A stretch of DNA of 36,743 bases from JBDZUZ01 sp040255445 (GCA_040255445.1 JBDZUZ010000016.1:1-36743), one strand, 5' to 3'; positions 8,308 to 15,833 are shown, counted from the stretch's first letter. The notes: generated from the sequence alone by a model not told the origin. Translations and numbers: made by a program.

Positions 8308-10362
8308 TCAGGTGGTCGCGAAGCCGCTGAGCTGCTCGATGCGGAAGATGACGAACTCGGCGGGGCGGACGATCGCGACGCCGATCTCGCAGATGAGGCG
8401 GCCGTTGAGGATGTCGTCTTCGGACATGGTGCTCTCATCGCAGCGGACGTAGAAGGCGTCTTCGGGCTTACGGCCGAAGAGAGCGCCATCGCGCCACTGT
8501 GTGGTGAGGAACGCGCTGATGCTGTCGACGACGCGGCTCCAGGTGGGCGGCGAGTTGGGCTCGAACACGACCCATTGCGTGCCGCGGTCGATCGAGGCGG
8601 AGAGGAAGATCATGGTGCGGCGGACGTTGACGTACTTGAAGTCCGGATCGCTGGAGAGGGTGCGGGCGCCCCAGATGCGGATGCCGCGGCCCTCGAAGCG
8701 GCGGATGACGTTGACGCCGCGGGGGTTGAGGATGTCCTGCTCGCCGGTGGTGGTGTAGGCGGCGAGGCCGGTGGCGATGCGGACGGTCTCGTTGGCGGGG
8801 GCCTTGTGCACGCCGCGTTCGTTGTCGACGCGGGCGCAGACGCCCATGACGAATCCGCTGGGCGGGAGCTGGACGACCGCATCGTTGTTCTTCACCTCGA
8901 CCCAGGGGAAGTAGTACCCGGCGAAGGAGGAGTCGTAGAGGTTGCGGTGGGCGAGGACGCCGTTGACGACGCTGGTGGGGTCGAGGGCGCGCTGCGCATC
9001 GAGCACGGCGAAGCGGTAGCGCATGCGTTCGCACTGGGCGATGAGCGCGTTCTGCACGACGTCTTCGGTGCGGCCGGGGGCGGCGATGAGGCGGATGTCA
9101 TCGACATTCGCGAGAGCCTGGATGCCGGTGCGGTTGCCGGGGCCGCCGTCGACGCCCTCGATATCAGCGGTGCCGGGCGGGGTGCCGTTGCCGCCGCCGG
9201 TGAGCGCGAGACGCGCTCCGTTCTCGGTCATCGGCTGGTTGCTGAGGTCGGGCGGGTTTTCATCGTTGCCGCCGGCGGCCCAGGGTGGCTGGACCCATAC
9301 AAGGCGGGAGCGGTTGTTGATGATGGTGGCGTAATGGCGGCGGCGGATGCGCGGATCGGGGTCGCTGTTCCAGGAGAGGCCGCCGAAGGACTCGGTGGCG
9401 CCTGTCGCGGCGTCGTCGATGACGATCTGGAACTCGAGTGTGCGCACGGTGCCGGCTGTCGTGGTGGCGTTGGCGAGGGCGCCGTCGAGGCGGATGGTGG
9501 CGCCGGGGCCGATCTCCTCGACGACGAACTGCTCGCGGGTGGCGCCGGTGCCGTCGCTGTCGATCTCGACGAGGGCGCCCAGGTAGAACGAGCTGGTGGA
9601 GCGGACGGCGAGCCGGTCGCCGCCGGCCGCGGCGGCCTGGGTGATGTCGACCGGTGCGCGGTCTTCGCAGAGGATGGTGACGCCCAGCGAATCGCCCCAG
9701 AGGCCGGGGCTGCGGGCGTGGAAGATCGGGCCATCGTCGGCGGAAGTCGTGGTGCCGGTGGCGCGGATGAAGCAGTCGCCGGGTTGGAAGTCGGAGCCGG
9801 CGGGGAGGGCCGCGCCGAGGTCGAGGCTCATGGCGCGGGTGTCGACGGCGTTGACGGCGAGGTTTCCGGCGAGGGTCGTGCCATCGAGGGCGACGATGTC
9901 GACGGGCGCGGCTGCGAGGCCGCGGACCGAGTTGAGGAAGAGGACCGTGTCGTTCTCGCGGGCGCGGCGCGTGAGGCGGAAGACGACGCCGGTGTCGGCG
10001 GGCGCGGATGATGCGGTGTCGCCGGTGCGGCGGACGCGGGCGATGTACGCGCGCTTGCCGCCGTTATCGAAGAACGCGCGGACGGAATGGCCGAGGTAAC
10101 CGAAGTTGACTGGGTCATCGGTGGGGCGGCCGAAGAGCCTGATGTACTGCGCGAAGCTGGTCACAAGCGGGGGCGAGAGATCCGGCGGGAGTTCGAACGT
10201 CTGGCCGGCGATGATGTTGAGCGTAAAAGGGTCGTAGCCCGGCACCGGCCCGCGCTCGCTCTCACCGACAAAGCCGGCAGTGCTGGTGCTGACGCCTTCG
10301 ATCGCCTTGATCCGTGCGGGGACTTCCTCGATGTACACGCCCGGTGACAGGTATTCCGGCAT
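8308..10362 (-). CDS. Main tail sheath protein (Pvc2/Afp2-like)
   Basis: The product has 684 residues, with a GAGAGGGG ribosome binding site upstream of ATG 10362. The start PEYLSPGVYIEEVPARIKAI and STSTAGFVGESERGPV is the classic sheath opening. The C-terminal domain contains RFEGRGIRIWGARTLSSDPD, KYVNVRRTMIFLSASIDRGT, WVVFEPNSPPTWSRVVDSI, GALFGRKPEDAFYVRCDEST and VRPAEFVIFRIEQLSG. The middle (about 170-420) is variable. It forms the contractile outer sheath. It is one of two sheath genes in the operon and the closer match to the main Pvc2-type sheath. Confidence 0.95.
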   Translation of the reverse strand: MPEYLSPGVYIEEVPARIKAIEGVSTSTAGFVGESERGPVPGYDPFTLNIIAGQTFELPPDLSPPLVTSFAQYIRLFGRPTDDPVNFGYLGHSVRAFFDNGGKRAYIARVRRTGDTASSAPADTGVVFRLTRRARENDTVLFLNSVRGLAAAPVDIVALDGTTLAGNLAVNAVDTRAMSLDLGAALPAGSDFQPGDCFIRATGTTTSADDGPIFHARSPGLWGDSLGVTILCEDRAPVDITQAAAAGGDRLAVRSTSSFYLGALVEIDSDGTGATREQFVVEEIGPGATIRLDGALANATTTAGTVRTLEFQIVIDDAATGATESFGGLSWNSDPDPRIRRRHYATIINNRSRLVWVQPPWAAGGNDENPPDLSNQPMTENGARLALTGGGNGTPPGTADIEGVDGGPGNRTGIQALANVDDIRLIAAPGRTEDVVQNALIAQCERMRYRFAVLDAQRALDPTSVVNGVLAHRNLYDSSFAGYYFPWVEVKNNDAVVQLPPSGFVMGVCARVDNERGVHKAPANETVRIATGLAAYTTTGEQDILNPRGVNVIRRFEGRGIRIWGARTLSSDPDFKYVNVRRTMIFLSASIDRGTQWVVFEPNSPPTWSRVVDSISAFLTTQWRDGALFGRKPEDAFYVRCDESTMSEDDILNGRLICEIGVAIVRPAEFVIFRIEQLSGFATT

Positions 10363-10389
10363 GGTGGTGTCCCCTCTCGTGGCTTGAGG

Positions 10390-11208
10390 TCAGAAGGCCC
10401 GGATGCGGGCCGAGGTGGTTTTTCCGTGGTCGAACAGGACGCGGGTGGTGTCGGCGCCCGGGTAGGGCTCGACGTCGATGGTGGCGAAGGCGGGGCCGCC
10501 GATGGGGCGGACCGCGATGCCGAGGCTGGGCTCGGCGGGCGCGGTGGTTGGCCGCTTCAACTGCGGGAGGCGGCAAGCGAAGAAGCCGGTGTCGGTGGTG
10601 CGTGTGAAGATCGCGCTGGCCGGGAGTGTGGCATCGGGGAAGACGGCGACTTCGACGCCGGGGCGCGGCACACCGGCGTTGTCACGGATCACGCCGCGGA
10701 TCGTGGTCTGCCCGGCGGGGGCGCGGTAGAGCGGCGTTGGGAAGGCCTCGACCTCGATGAGGTACGCGGCGAGTCGATCCGCGGGCGTCGCGTTGGCGGG
10801 CGGAGCCGGGATGGGTAGCGTGAGGTCGATCGGCGAGGGGACGAAGTAGCGCGCTGTGTTGGGATCGCGCGGCGCAACGGTGACTTCGAGCGGCACGGGG
10901 ATCGCGGGGAAGCGTGGCGGGCGCGGATCGCCGAAGACCACCGCGGCGTGCCAGTCGATGTCGGGGTCGGCGTTGGAGACCAGGAAGCGGTAGGTGCGGT
11001 CGGCCGCGGCGTGCGCTGTCCACTCCAGATCGTCGATGGTGACGAGCATCGGGTCGGGGATCGCGGGGCGGGCGAAGAGCGGTGGGGGAGTCGAGGTTGT
11101 GTCGAAGGGGTCCACGAAGCGGAACGCGACGGCGAGCGTGTGGCGGCAGAGTTCCTCGCCCTCGGGCGGGAGCCAGGTGTTCAGCGTCGTGGCTCCGATA
11201 CGGCTCAT
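10390..11208 (-). CDS. Unrecognised beta-rich protein of the injection-system operon
   Basis: The product has 272 residues; its ATG at 11208 overlaps the stop of the DUF4255 gene (ATGA). I do not recognise the family with certainty. The first half reads as beta strands (ELCRHTLAVAFRFVDPFD, TYRFLVSNADPDIDW). A Pro-rich region (LTLPIPAPPANATPADRL) leads to YLIEVEAFPTPLYRAPAGQT, TIRGVIRDNAGVPRPGVEVA and GFFACRLPQLKR, which look like a carboxypeptidase-regulatory, transthyretin-like sandwich. The position between Pvc16-like and sheath genes suggests an accessory structural or surface part of the particle. That role is inferred from context only. Confidence 0.7.
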   Translation of the reverse strand: MSRIGATTLNTWLPPEGEELCRHTLAVAFRFVDPFDTTSTPPPLFARPAIPDPMLVTIDDLEWTAHAAADRTYRFLVSNADPDIDWHAAVVFGDPRPPRFPAIPVPLEVTVAPRDPNTARYFVPSPIDLTLPIPAPPANATPADRLAAYLIEVEAFPTPLYRAPAGQTTIRGVIRDNAGVPRPGVEVAVFPDATLPASAIFTRTTDTGFFACRLPQLKRPTTAPAEPSLGIAVRPIGGPAFATIDVEPYPGADTTRVLFDHGKTTSARIRAF

Positions 11209-11807
11209 GGGTGGGAGCCTCCGATGAAGGCGGCATCGACGATGGGCGCGGCGGCGGTCGAGTCGGTGGGCTCGATGCCGACGACCTGCACGCGGTAGGG
11301 GACGGAGAGGCGGTAGGGCATCTCGGCGCTGTCCCAGACGCGGTAGAGCTCCTCGGTTGCGAGTGTCTCGAGCTGGATCTGGATCGAATCGCCGGGGTCC
11401 CACGCCGCGGGCCGCGATGCAGCGCCGATCAGGTCAGCGCTTCCGACCTCGCCGCGGTCGTAGAGCGCCTGCGCGATGAGGCCCGCGAGTGCGAGCGTCG
11501 TGTTGACATCCGCCGACCACGGCGTGACGAGGTAGTGGAGGATGATGGGGAGCTGCGGGCGGCCGAGCGAGCCATCGGGCATGATGCGGCGCGGGCCGTT
11601 GCGTTTGGCGCCGTCGGCGGCGATGCGGTAGAGCCAGATGGTGATTTCTGCCGGGGCCGGGGGCGTGGGCGGGAGGCCTTCGAAGTCATCGGGCTGCGCG
11701 AGCGACACCGCGGGCCGGCCCGGCCCCGGCCCGAACTCACGCTCCACAGCGCGGTCGAGTATCGCGAGCAGAGTCTCGCTGGTGTCCTCAATGACTGTGT
11801 GCCCCAA
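11205..11807 (-). CDS. DUF4255 (Pvc16 N-terminal) family protein, first gene of the injection-system operon
   Basis: The product has 200 residues and starts with TTG at 11807; an AGGGG ribosome binding site lies seven bases upstream. Family features are the start VIEDTSETLLAILDRAVERE, the segment ITIWLYRIAADGAKRN, and QLPIILHYLVTPWSADVNTT followed by LALAGLIAQALYDRG. The end VWDSAEMPYRLSVPYRVQVV is also typical. Pvc16/Afp16-like proteins terminate the tube and sheath at the end far from the baseplate. In Pvc-type clusters the gene is usually near the far end of the operon; here it comes first. Confidence 0.9.
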   Translation of the reverse strand: MGHTVIEDTSETLLAILDRAVEREFGPGPGRPAVSLAQPDDFEGLPPTPPAPAEITIWLYRIAADGAKRNGPRRIMPDGSLGRPQLPIILHYLVTPWSADVNTTLALAGLIAQALYDRGEVGSADLIGAASRPAAWDPGDSIQIQLETLATEELYRVWDSAEMPYRLSVPYRVQVVGIEPTDSTAAAPIVDAAFIGGSHP

Positions 11808-11829
11808 CCCAGTTCCCCTCTGGGAGCCG

Positions 11830-11859
11830 GGTATACGAGGAGTCGTATCGCCCAGTCAA
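11830..11859 (-). promoter_or_regulatory. Candidate sigma-70-type promoter with overlapping operator for the injection-system operon
   Basis: On the minus strand TTGACT (11859-11854) and TATACC (11835-11830) are separated by 18 bases and end about 22 bases before the first gene. A perfect inverted repeat, ATACGA-GGAG-TCGTAT on the plus strand (11833-11848), covers the -10 element and spacer, a place where a bound repressor would block transcription. The -10 element matches the consensus at only four of six positions, and no start site is known. Confidence 0.45.
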
Positions 11860-11918
11860 CGCAAAATGCCCAGATTGAGTTGCGCGAGGTGTCTCACGCG
11901 GCGCATGGTGGTGTGCTG

Positions 11919-11932
11919 TTCTGCATGCAGAA
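11919..11932. promoter_or_regulatory. Perfect 14-bp palindrome TTCTGCATGCAGAA
   Basis: This sequence is identical to its reverse complement. It lies in the 241-base gap between the rtcR stop and the injection-system operon, about 60 bases upstream of the candidate promoter. It could be the site of a dimeric regulator. Nothing in it identifies the protein, and I see no second copy. Confidence 0.35.
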
Positions 11933-12048
11933 TGTCAACGCGCACCGGACGGTGTGCGAACGCGTTGTGAAATGATGTGTTCCGGTTGGGCGCGCTGTGC
12001 GTGCCGGATTGCAGGGCGGTCTTCGGATGACGATCTGGCTGTCCGCGC

Positions 12049-13710
12049 CTAGCGCGATCGGTCGCGTGAGTCGGCATCGGGCTGGTGCAGCCCGGCCCAC
12101 GTCAGACCAAAGCGGGCGAGGTACTTGCGCAGGCGATCGGCATCATTGACGCTCGATCTACGCTGACGCGATGCCGAGAAGAGTTCGCGGCCAGCTTCGG
12201 AGAGCGATGATGCCGCGCGGCAGATCCGCACGACCTCTTCCAACTGCACGCGGTCGAAGGGGTCGATGGCGGTCAGATTCGCAGCGGAGAGGAGCGCGGC
12301 GAGCGGGCTTTCGGCCCGCGGATCGATCGCGCGGCGCGGCGTAGCTTCGGAGGCATCAACGGTCGCATGCCGGGTGGCCGTGAGTCGTGTGATCTCGGCG
12401 TCGACGACATCGGTCGAGATCCGGCCGGCGGGGGCGAGGGTTGCCATACGGGTGATGGAGGCGGCCAGGTCGCGGAAGTTGCCGCGCCACGCCGCGGCGG
12501 GCGATGTGGCGAAGGCGAGGTAACGGTCGCGGGCTTCGCGGCTGAAGCGGACGAGGCGGCCGCTGCGGGCGGCGAAGCGTTCGAGCTCGAAGTCGACGTT
12601 GGGCTCGATGTCCTCGGGGCGTTCGCGGAGGGGCGGGAGGGTGAAGGTCCAAAGGTCGATGCGGGCGAGGAGGTCCTCGCGGAACGAGCCCTCGGCGACG
12701 CGGGCGCGGAGGTCGCGGTTGGTGCCGGCGATGAGCTGGAATTCGCTGGAGACTTCGTCATCGGAGCCCATGGGGAGGAAGCGCTTCTCTTCGAGGGCGC
12801 GGAGGAGCATGGCCTGTTCATCGAGGCCGAGCTCGCCGATCTCGTCGAGGAAGAGGACGCCGCGGTCGGCGGAGCGGAGGAGTCCGGGGCGCTGTGTGGC
12901 GGCGCCGGTGAAGGCGCCTTTCTTGTGTCCGAAGAGGGTGGACATGGCGGTATCGCCGCGAAGTGTGGCGCAGTTGACATCGATGAAGGGGCCGGTGACC
13001 TGGCGGCTGTGGTGCTTGAGTTCGTAGGTGCGGCGGGCGAGCTGGCTCTTGCCGGCGCCGGTGGGTCCCATGAGGAGGATGGGGTCGGTGGAGTGCGCGG
13101 CGACGTGCTCGAGCTCATCGATGAGGCGGTTGAAGGCGGGGTTGCGGGTGCTGATGCCGGACTTGAGCCCGGCGATGCGGTCCTTCTGCTCGCGCTCGAA
13201 GCGCATGGCGATCGAGTCGTAGCGGGAGAGATCCAGGTCGATGATGCGGACCTCGCCGGCGGGGTCGGGCGGGCGATACCTAGGGCCGGACTGGAGGAGG
13301 CGGCCGGGGAGGTGGCGCGATTCGGTGAGGAGGAAGAGGCAGATCTGGGCAACGTGTGTGCCGGTGGTGATGTGGATCAGGTAGTCCTCATCGTCGGTGG
13401 CGAAGGGGTAGGCGCGGGCGAAGTCGTGGAGCGCGGCGTAGACGGACTGGAAGTCCCAGGGATCGGCGACATCGAAGACGTGGTGCCGGACGGTGGTCTC
13501 GGGCGAGATGGTGGCGATGTCGTAGGTGATGCGGTCGCGGAGGCCGATGGCACGGGGCGGGTGGAGGAGTTCGAAGCGCGAGACGACGAGCTCGGGCTGC
13601 TGGCAGACACAGACCGTGGGGCGCCAGTGCGACCAGCGGTCCTGGTTCTTGCCGACATCCAGGGTGGTGCCGAGGAGTCCGATGACGACGATGGGCTTGG
13701 GGGTAGACAC
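12049..13710 (-). CDS. rtcR: RtcR, sigma-54-dependent activator of RNA repair genes with a CARF sensor domain
   Basis: The product has 553 residues and starts with GTG at 13710. Residues about 1-175 are the RtcR CARF-type sensor, with IVVIGLLGTTLDVG at the start and LIHITTGTHVAQICLFLL near 111-128. The AAA+ domain has Walker A GPTGAGKS (215-222), the sigma-54 contact motif GAFTGA (265-270) and Walker B LFLDE (286-290). A helix-turn-helix region closes the protein (SSVNDADRLRKYLARFGL). In Salmonella the CARF domain is reported to sense cleaved tRNA ends and switch on rsr-yrl-rtcBA. The gene is divergent from such an operon here, and all sigma-54 activator motifs are intact. Confidence 0.96.
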   Translation of the reverse strand: MSTPKPIVVIGLLGTTLDVGKNQDRWSHWRPTVCVCQQPELVVSRFELLHPPRAIGLRDRITYDIATISPETTVRHHVFDVADPWDFQSVYAALHDFARAYPFATDDEDYLIHITTGTHVAQICLFLLTESRHLPGRLLQSGPRYRPPDPAGEVRIIDLDLSRYDSIAMRFEREQKDRIAGLKSGISTRNPAFNRLIDELEHVAAHSTDPILLMGPTGAGKSQLARRTYELKHHSRQVTGPFIDVNCATLRGDTAMSTLFGHKKGAFTGAATQRPGLLRSADRGVLFLDEIGELGLDEQAMLLRALEEKRFLPMGSDDEVSSEFQLIAGTNRDLRARVAEGSFREDLLARIDLWTFTLPPLRERPEDIEPNVDFELERFAARSGRLVRFSREARDRYLAFATSPAAAWRGNFRDLAASITRMATLAPAGRISTDVVDAEITRLTATRHATVDASEATPRRAIDPRAESPLAALLSAANLTAIDPFDRVQLEEVVRICRAASSLSEAGRELFSASRQRRSSVNDADRLRKYLARFGLTWAGLHQPDADSRDRSR

Positions 13711-13746
13711 GATATCAGAGTATCAGATAGGCGATACGTCTGTATC
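13711..13746 (+). promoter_or_regulatory. Candidate RtcR binding region (GTATC/GATAC inverted repeats)
   Basis: The stretch right upstream of rtcR holds GATATC (13711-13716), GTATC (13720-13724), GATAC (13733-13737) and GTATC (13742-13746). These form two overlapping inverted repeats. Their centre is about 80-90 bases upstream of the -24 element of the Ro60 operon, a normal distance for a sigma-54 enhancer site. They also sit at the rtcR start, so RtcR could control itself. Binding is inferred. Confidence 0.5.
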
Positions 13747-13809
13747 AGTCCGGATGAGGGGGGCGGGGCCGAAGCGGCGTTCTGAGGCCGGGAGGGGCGT
13801 TTGGAGGTT

Positions 13810-13825
13810 TGGCACGGGGCTCGCA
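13810..13825 (+). promoter_or_regulatory. Sigma-54 (-24/-12) promoter of the Ro60-Y RNA-rtcBA operon
   Basis: TGGCAC (13810-13815), five bases, then TCGCA (13821-13825) match the consensus TGGCAC-N5-TTGCA at all but one position, with the essential GG and GC at correct spacing. The expected start site is near 13836, about 35 bases before the first gene. The adjacent divergent rtcR encodes the matching activator, which strengthens the call. Confidence 0.8.
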
Positions 13826-13872
13826 ATAGGGGGAGAGCCGCCGCGGAGGTCGGGGCGGATGCGAGGTGTCGA

Positions 13873-14526
13873 ATGGCAAACAAGTCACTCTTCAAGACGA
13901 TCGCCGGGGCGATGCTGCCGCGGACGGATGCTGTGAATGAGGCGGGCGGGGTCGCATATGCGATGACGCCCGAGCAGGCGCTGGCGCAGTACGCGGCGAC
14001 GGGTTGCCTGAACGGGACGTACTACGCATCGGCGGCGCAGCAGCTTGATGCGGTGCTCGCCGCGGCGGCGCAGGTGGAGCCGGCGTACATCGCGCAGGTC
14101 GCGGTGTATGCGCGGGAGCGGGGGGCGATGAAGGATCTGCCGGCGCTCTTGTGCGCTGTGCTGACAGCGCGCGATGGCGAGATGCTGGCGCGGGTCTTCG
14201 GGCGGGTGATCGATTCGCCCAAGATGCTGCGGAACTTCGTGCAGATCGTGCGGTCGGGCGCTGTGGGGCGGAAGAGCCTGGGCTCGCGGCCGAAGCGGCT
14301 GGTGCGGGAGTGGCTGGCAGCGCGGTCGGATGAACAGATCTTCTTCGCGATGGTGGGGAATGCACCGTCGCTGGCGGATGTGATCAAGATGGTACACCCT
14401 CGGCCGGCAACGGAATCGCGGCGGGCGCTGTACGCCTACATCATCGGCCGGCCGTACGAGGCCGAGCACCTGCCGGCGATCGTGGCGGAGTACGAGGCTT
14501 TCAAGGCGGGGCTGCTTTGGGGTTGA
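13873..14526 (+). CDS. rsr: Ro60/Rsr, N-terminal half of the TROVE domain (split gene, part 1)
   Basis: The product has 217 residues, starting MANKSLFKTIAGAM at ATG 13873. An upstream in-frame TTG would add 24 low-quality residues that overlap the promoter. The sequence is clearly TROVE: GCLNGTYYASAAQQLDAV, QVAVYARERGAMKDLPALL, KMLRNFVQIVRSGAVGRKS followed by LGSRPKRLVREWL, and PSLADVIKMVHPRPAT. It stops after IVAEYEAFKAGLLWG, where single-chain Ro60 proteins continue into the rest of the HEAT ring. Ro60 binds misfolded RNAs and Y RNAs. The second half follows 36 bases later as a separate gene. Together they total 543 residues, the usual length of one Ro60. Confidence 0.93.
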   Translation: MANKSLFKTIAGAMLPRTDAVNEAGGVAYAMTPEQALAQYAATGCLNGTYYASAAQQLDAVLAAAAQVEPAYIAQVAVYARERGAMKDLPALLCAVLTARDGEMLARVFGRVIDSPKMLRNFVQIVRSGAVGRKSLGSRPKRLVREWLAARSDEQIFFAMVGNAPSLADVIKMVHPRPATESRRALYAYIIGRPYEAEHLPAIVAEYEAFKAGLLWG

Positions 14527-14562
14527 TTCTGGCGGGCCGTGTGACGCCCGTGGAGGTGTGTG

Positions 14563-15543
14563 ATGGTTGCGACGACGAATGTTGATGAGGCGGCGGGGTC
14601 GGCGGACCGGCCGATTCCGGATGTGCCGATGGCGCTGCTCACGAGCCTTGAGCTGCGGCCGGAGCACTGGGCGGCGATCGCGCGGAACGCGACGTGGCAG
14701 ACGACGCGGATGAATCTGAATACGTTTCAGCGGCACGGTGTCTTCGAGGATGCGGAGACGGTGGCGATGATCACCGCGCGGCTCGCGGACCCGGCGCAGG
14801 TCGCGTGGGCGAAGGCGCTGCCGTATCAGCTGATGATGGCGTACACCGCGGCGGGTTCGGCTCCCAGGGAGATCCAGGAAGCGCTGCAGACGGCGATGGA
14901 GATCGCGACGCGGAATGTGCCGGAGGTTGCCGGGAAGCTGTGGATCTTCCCCGATGTGTCGGGGTCGATGCACTCGCCGGTGACCGGGCACCGGCCGGGC
15001 TCGACGACGGCGGTGCGGTGCATCGATGTGGCAGCGCTGATCGCGGCGAGCCTGCTGCGGCGGAACCCTTCCGCGGAGGTGGTGCCGTTCTCGACGGACG
15101 TGTGCGCAGCGAGGCTCAATCCGCGGGACTCGGTGATGACCAACGCGAAGGTGCTGTCGTCGCTCCCCTCGGGCGGGACGGATTGTGCAGCGCCGCTGCG
15201 GTGGATGAACAAGCGGAAGGAGGTCGGCGACCTGGTGATCTTCATCTCGGACAACGAATCTTGGATCGGTTCGCAGAGCTTCCGGATGGAGCTGGGCACG
15301 CCGGTGATGCGCGAGTGGGCCGAGTTCAAGCGGCGGAGCCCGCAGGCGAAGATGGTGTGCATCGATCTGCAGCCGTACGCGACGACGCAGGCGGTGGAGC
15401 GGCCGGACATCCTGAATGTCGGGGGCTTCTCGGATGCGGTGTTCGACCTGGTCGCGACGTTTGCTTCGGGCCAGGAGAGCCGGAACTGGGTCGAGACGAT
15501 CAAGTCGATCGAGCTGTGGCCGGGGTCCTCGGGTGAAGCGTGA
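14563..15543 (+). CDS. rsr: Ro60/Rsr, C-terminal TROVE part plus VWA domain (split gene, part 2)
   Basis: The product has 326 residues, starting at ATG 14563 six bases after GGAGG. Residues 20-120 continue the TROVE ring (DVPMALLTSLELRPEHWAAI, RMNLNTFQRHGVFED). Residues about 125-310 form a von Willebrand A domain with complete MIDAS residues: DVSGS (D131, S133, S135), T206 in GGTD and D230 in ISDNES. The two halves are in the same frame, but two TGA codons (14524 and 14542) and a good ribosome binding site lie between them. I read this as two chains that assemble into one Ro60 ring. A disrupted single gene is the alternative. Confidence 0.92.
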   Translation: MVATTNVDEAAGSADRPIPDVPMALLTSLELRPEHWAAIARNATWQTTRMNLNTFQRHGVFEDAETVAMITARLADPAQVAWAKALPYQLMMAYTAAGSAPREIQEALQTAMEIATRNVPEVAGKLWIFPDVSGSMHSPVTGHRPGSTTAVRCIDVAALIAASLLRRNPSAEVVPFSTDVCAARLNPRDSVMTNAKVLSSLPSGGTDCAAPLRWMNKRKEVGDLVIFISDNESWIGSQSFRMELGTPVMREWAEFKRRSPQAKMVCIDLQPYATTQAVERPDILNVGGFSDAVFDLVATFASGQESRNWVETIKSIELWPGSSGEA

Positions 15544-15560
15544 GAGAGGTTCTCGATCGT

Positions 15561-15628
15561 CGGGTCGCGGCGGATGCGGACAGGACTACATCAAGCTGGG
15601 TCTTGCCGAACCTCGCCGCCGCGGCCCG
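15561..15628 (+). ncRNA. Y RNA-like stem-loop 1 (bare stem, no tRNA-like module)
   Basis: A 13-bp stem pairs 15561-15573 with 15616-15628 (one G-U). An internal loop follows, then a second stem CAGGAC (15581-15586) with GTCTTG (15600-15605), closed by a 13-base loop that begins TACA. The 20 bases at 15571-15590 match the same place in RNA 3 at 16 positions, ending in GGACTACA. The 3' arm (GTCTTGCCGAACCTCG) matches RNA 2. It looks like a Ro60-binding stem with a minimal loop. It begins 18 bases after the Ro60 gene. Confidence 0.7.
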
Positions 15629-15680
15629 TTCTCTGGCTGGTGTTGGATCGATGGATTGACGGATGGAGCGTTTCTGACTG

Positions 15681-15823
15681 ATCTCGGCGAATGCCTGTGG
15701 GACTACATGGTGAATGCGGGTTCGAATCCCGCCCGGCGGGTGACCGTCGGTCGCTCAACTGGAAAGTTGCGCAGCTCGGCGCAAGCTGAGTTTCAGGTCT
15801 CACACCAACCTCGTCGCCGGGGT
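15681..15823 (+). ncRNA. Y RNA-like RNA 2 with partial tRNA-like module
   Basis: The ends pair over 10 bp (15681-15690 with 15814-15823, two G-U). After an internal loop containing ATGCCT and AACCTCG, GTGGGAC (15697-15703) pairs with GTCTCAC (15797-15803). Inside lies a perfect T arm, GCGGG-TTCGAAT-CCCGC (15716-15732). A 7-bp acceptor-like stem (15733-15739 with 15744-15750) follows, closed by the GNRA tetraloop GTGA. The D-arm position holds CAACT-GGAA-AGTTG (15756-15769) and then a hairpin; TTGCGC/GCGCAA (15767-15784) is an alternative pairing. Bacterial Y RNAs of the YrlA type combine a Ro-binding stem with a tRNA-mimicking module, and this fits that plan. Confidence 0.8.
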
Positions 15824-15833
15824 TCTTGAAGTG

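Noticed and set aside
11982..12006. A sigma-54-like promoter on the minus strand for the injection-system operon
   Set aside because: CGGCAC-N5-GCGC keeps only the GG and GC and lies about 180 bases upstream; in GC-rich DNA this is expected by chance.
12367..13785. 472-codon plus-strand open frame opposite rtcR
   Set aside because: Gly/Glu/Asp-rich shadow frame; the minus strand encodes a complete RtcR with all motifs.
14524..14562. Ro60 split as a single sequencing error
   Set aside because: Both halves are in the same frame, so a frameshift error does not explain it; two separate stops plus a proper ribosome binding site would all need to be artefacts.
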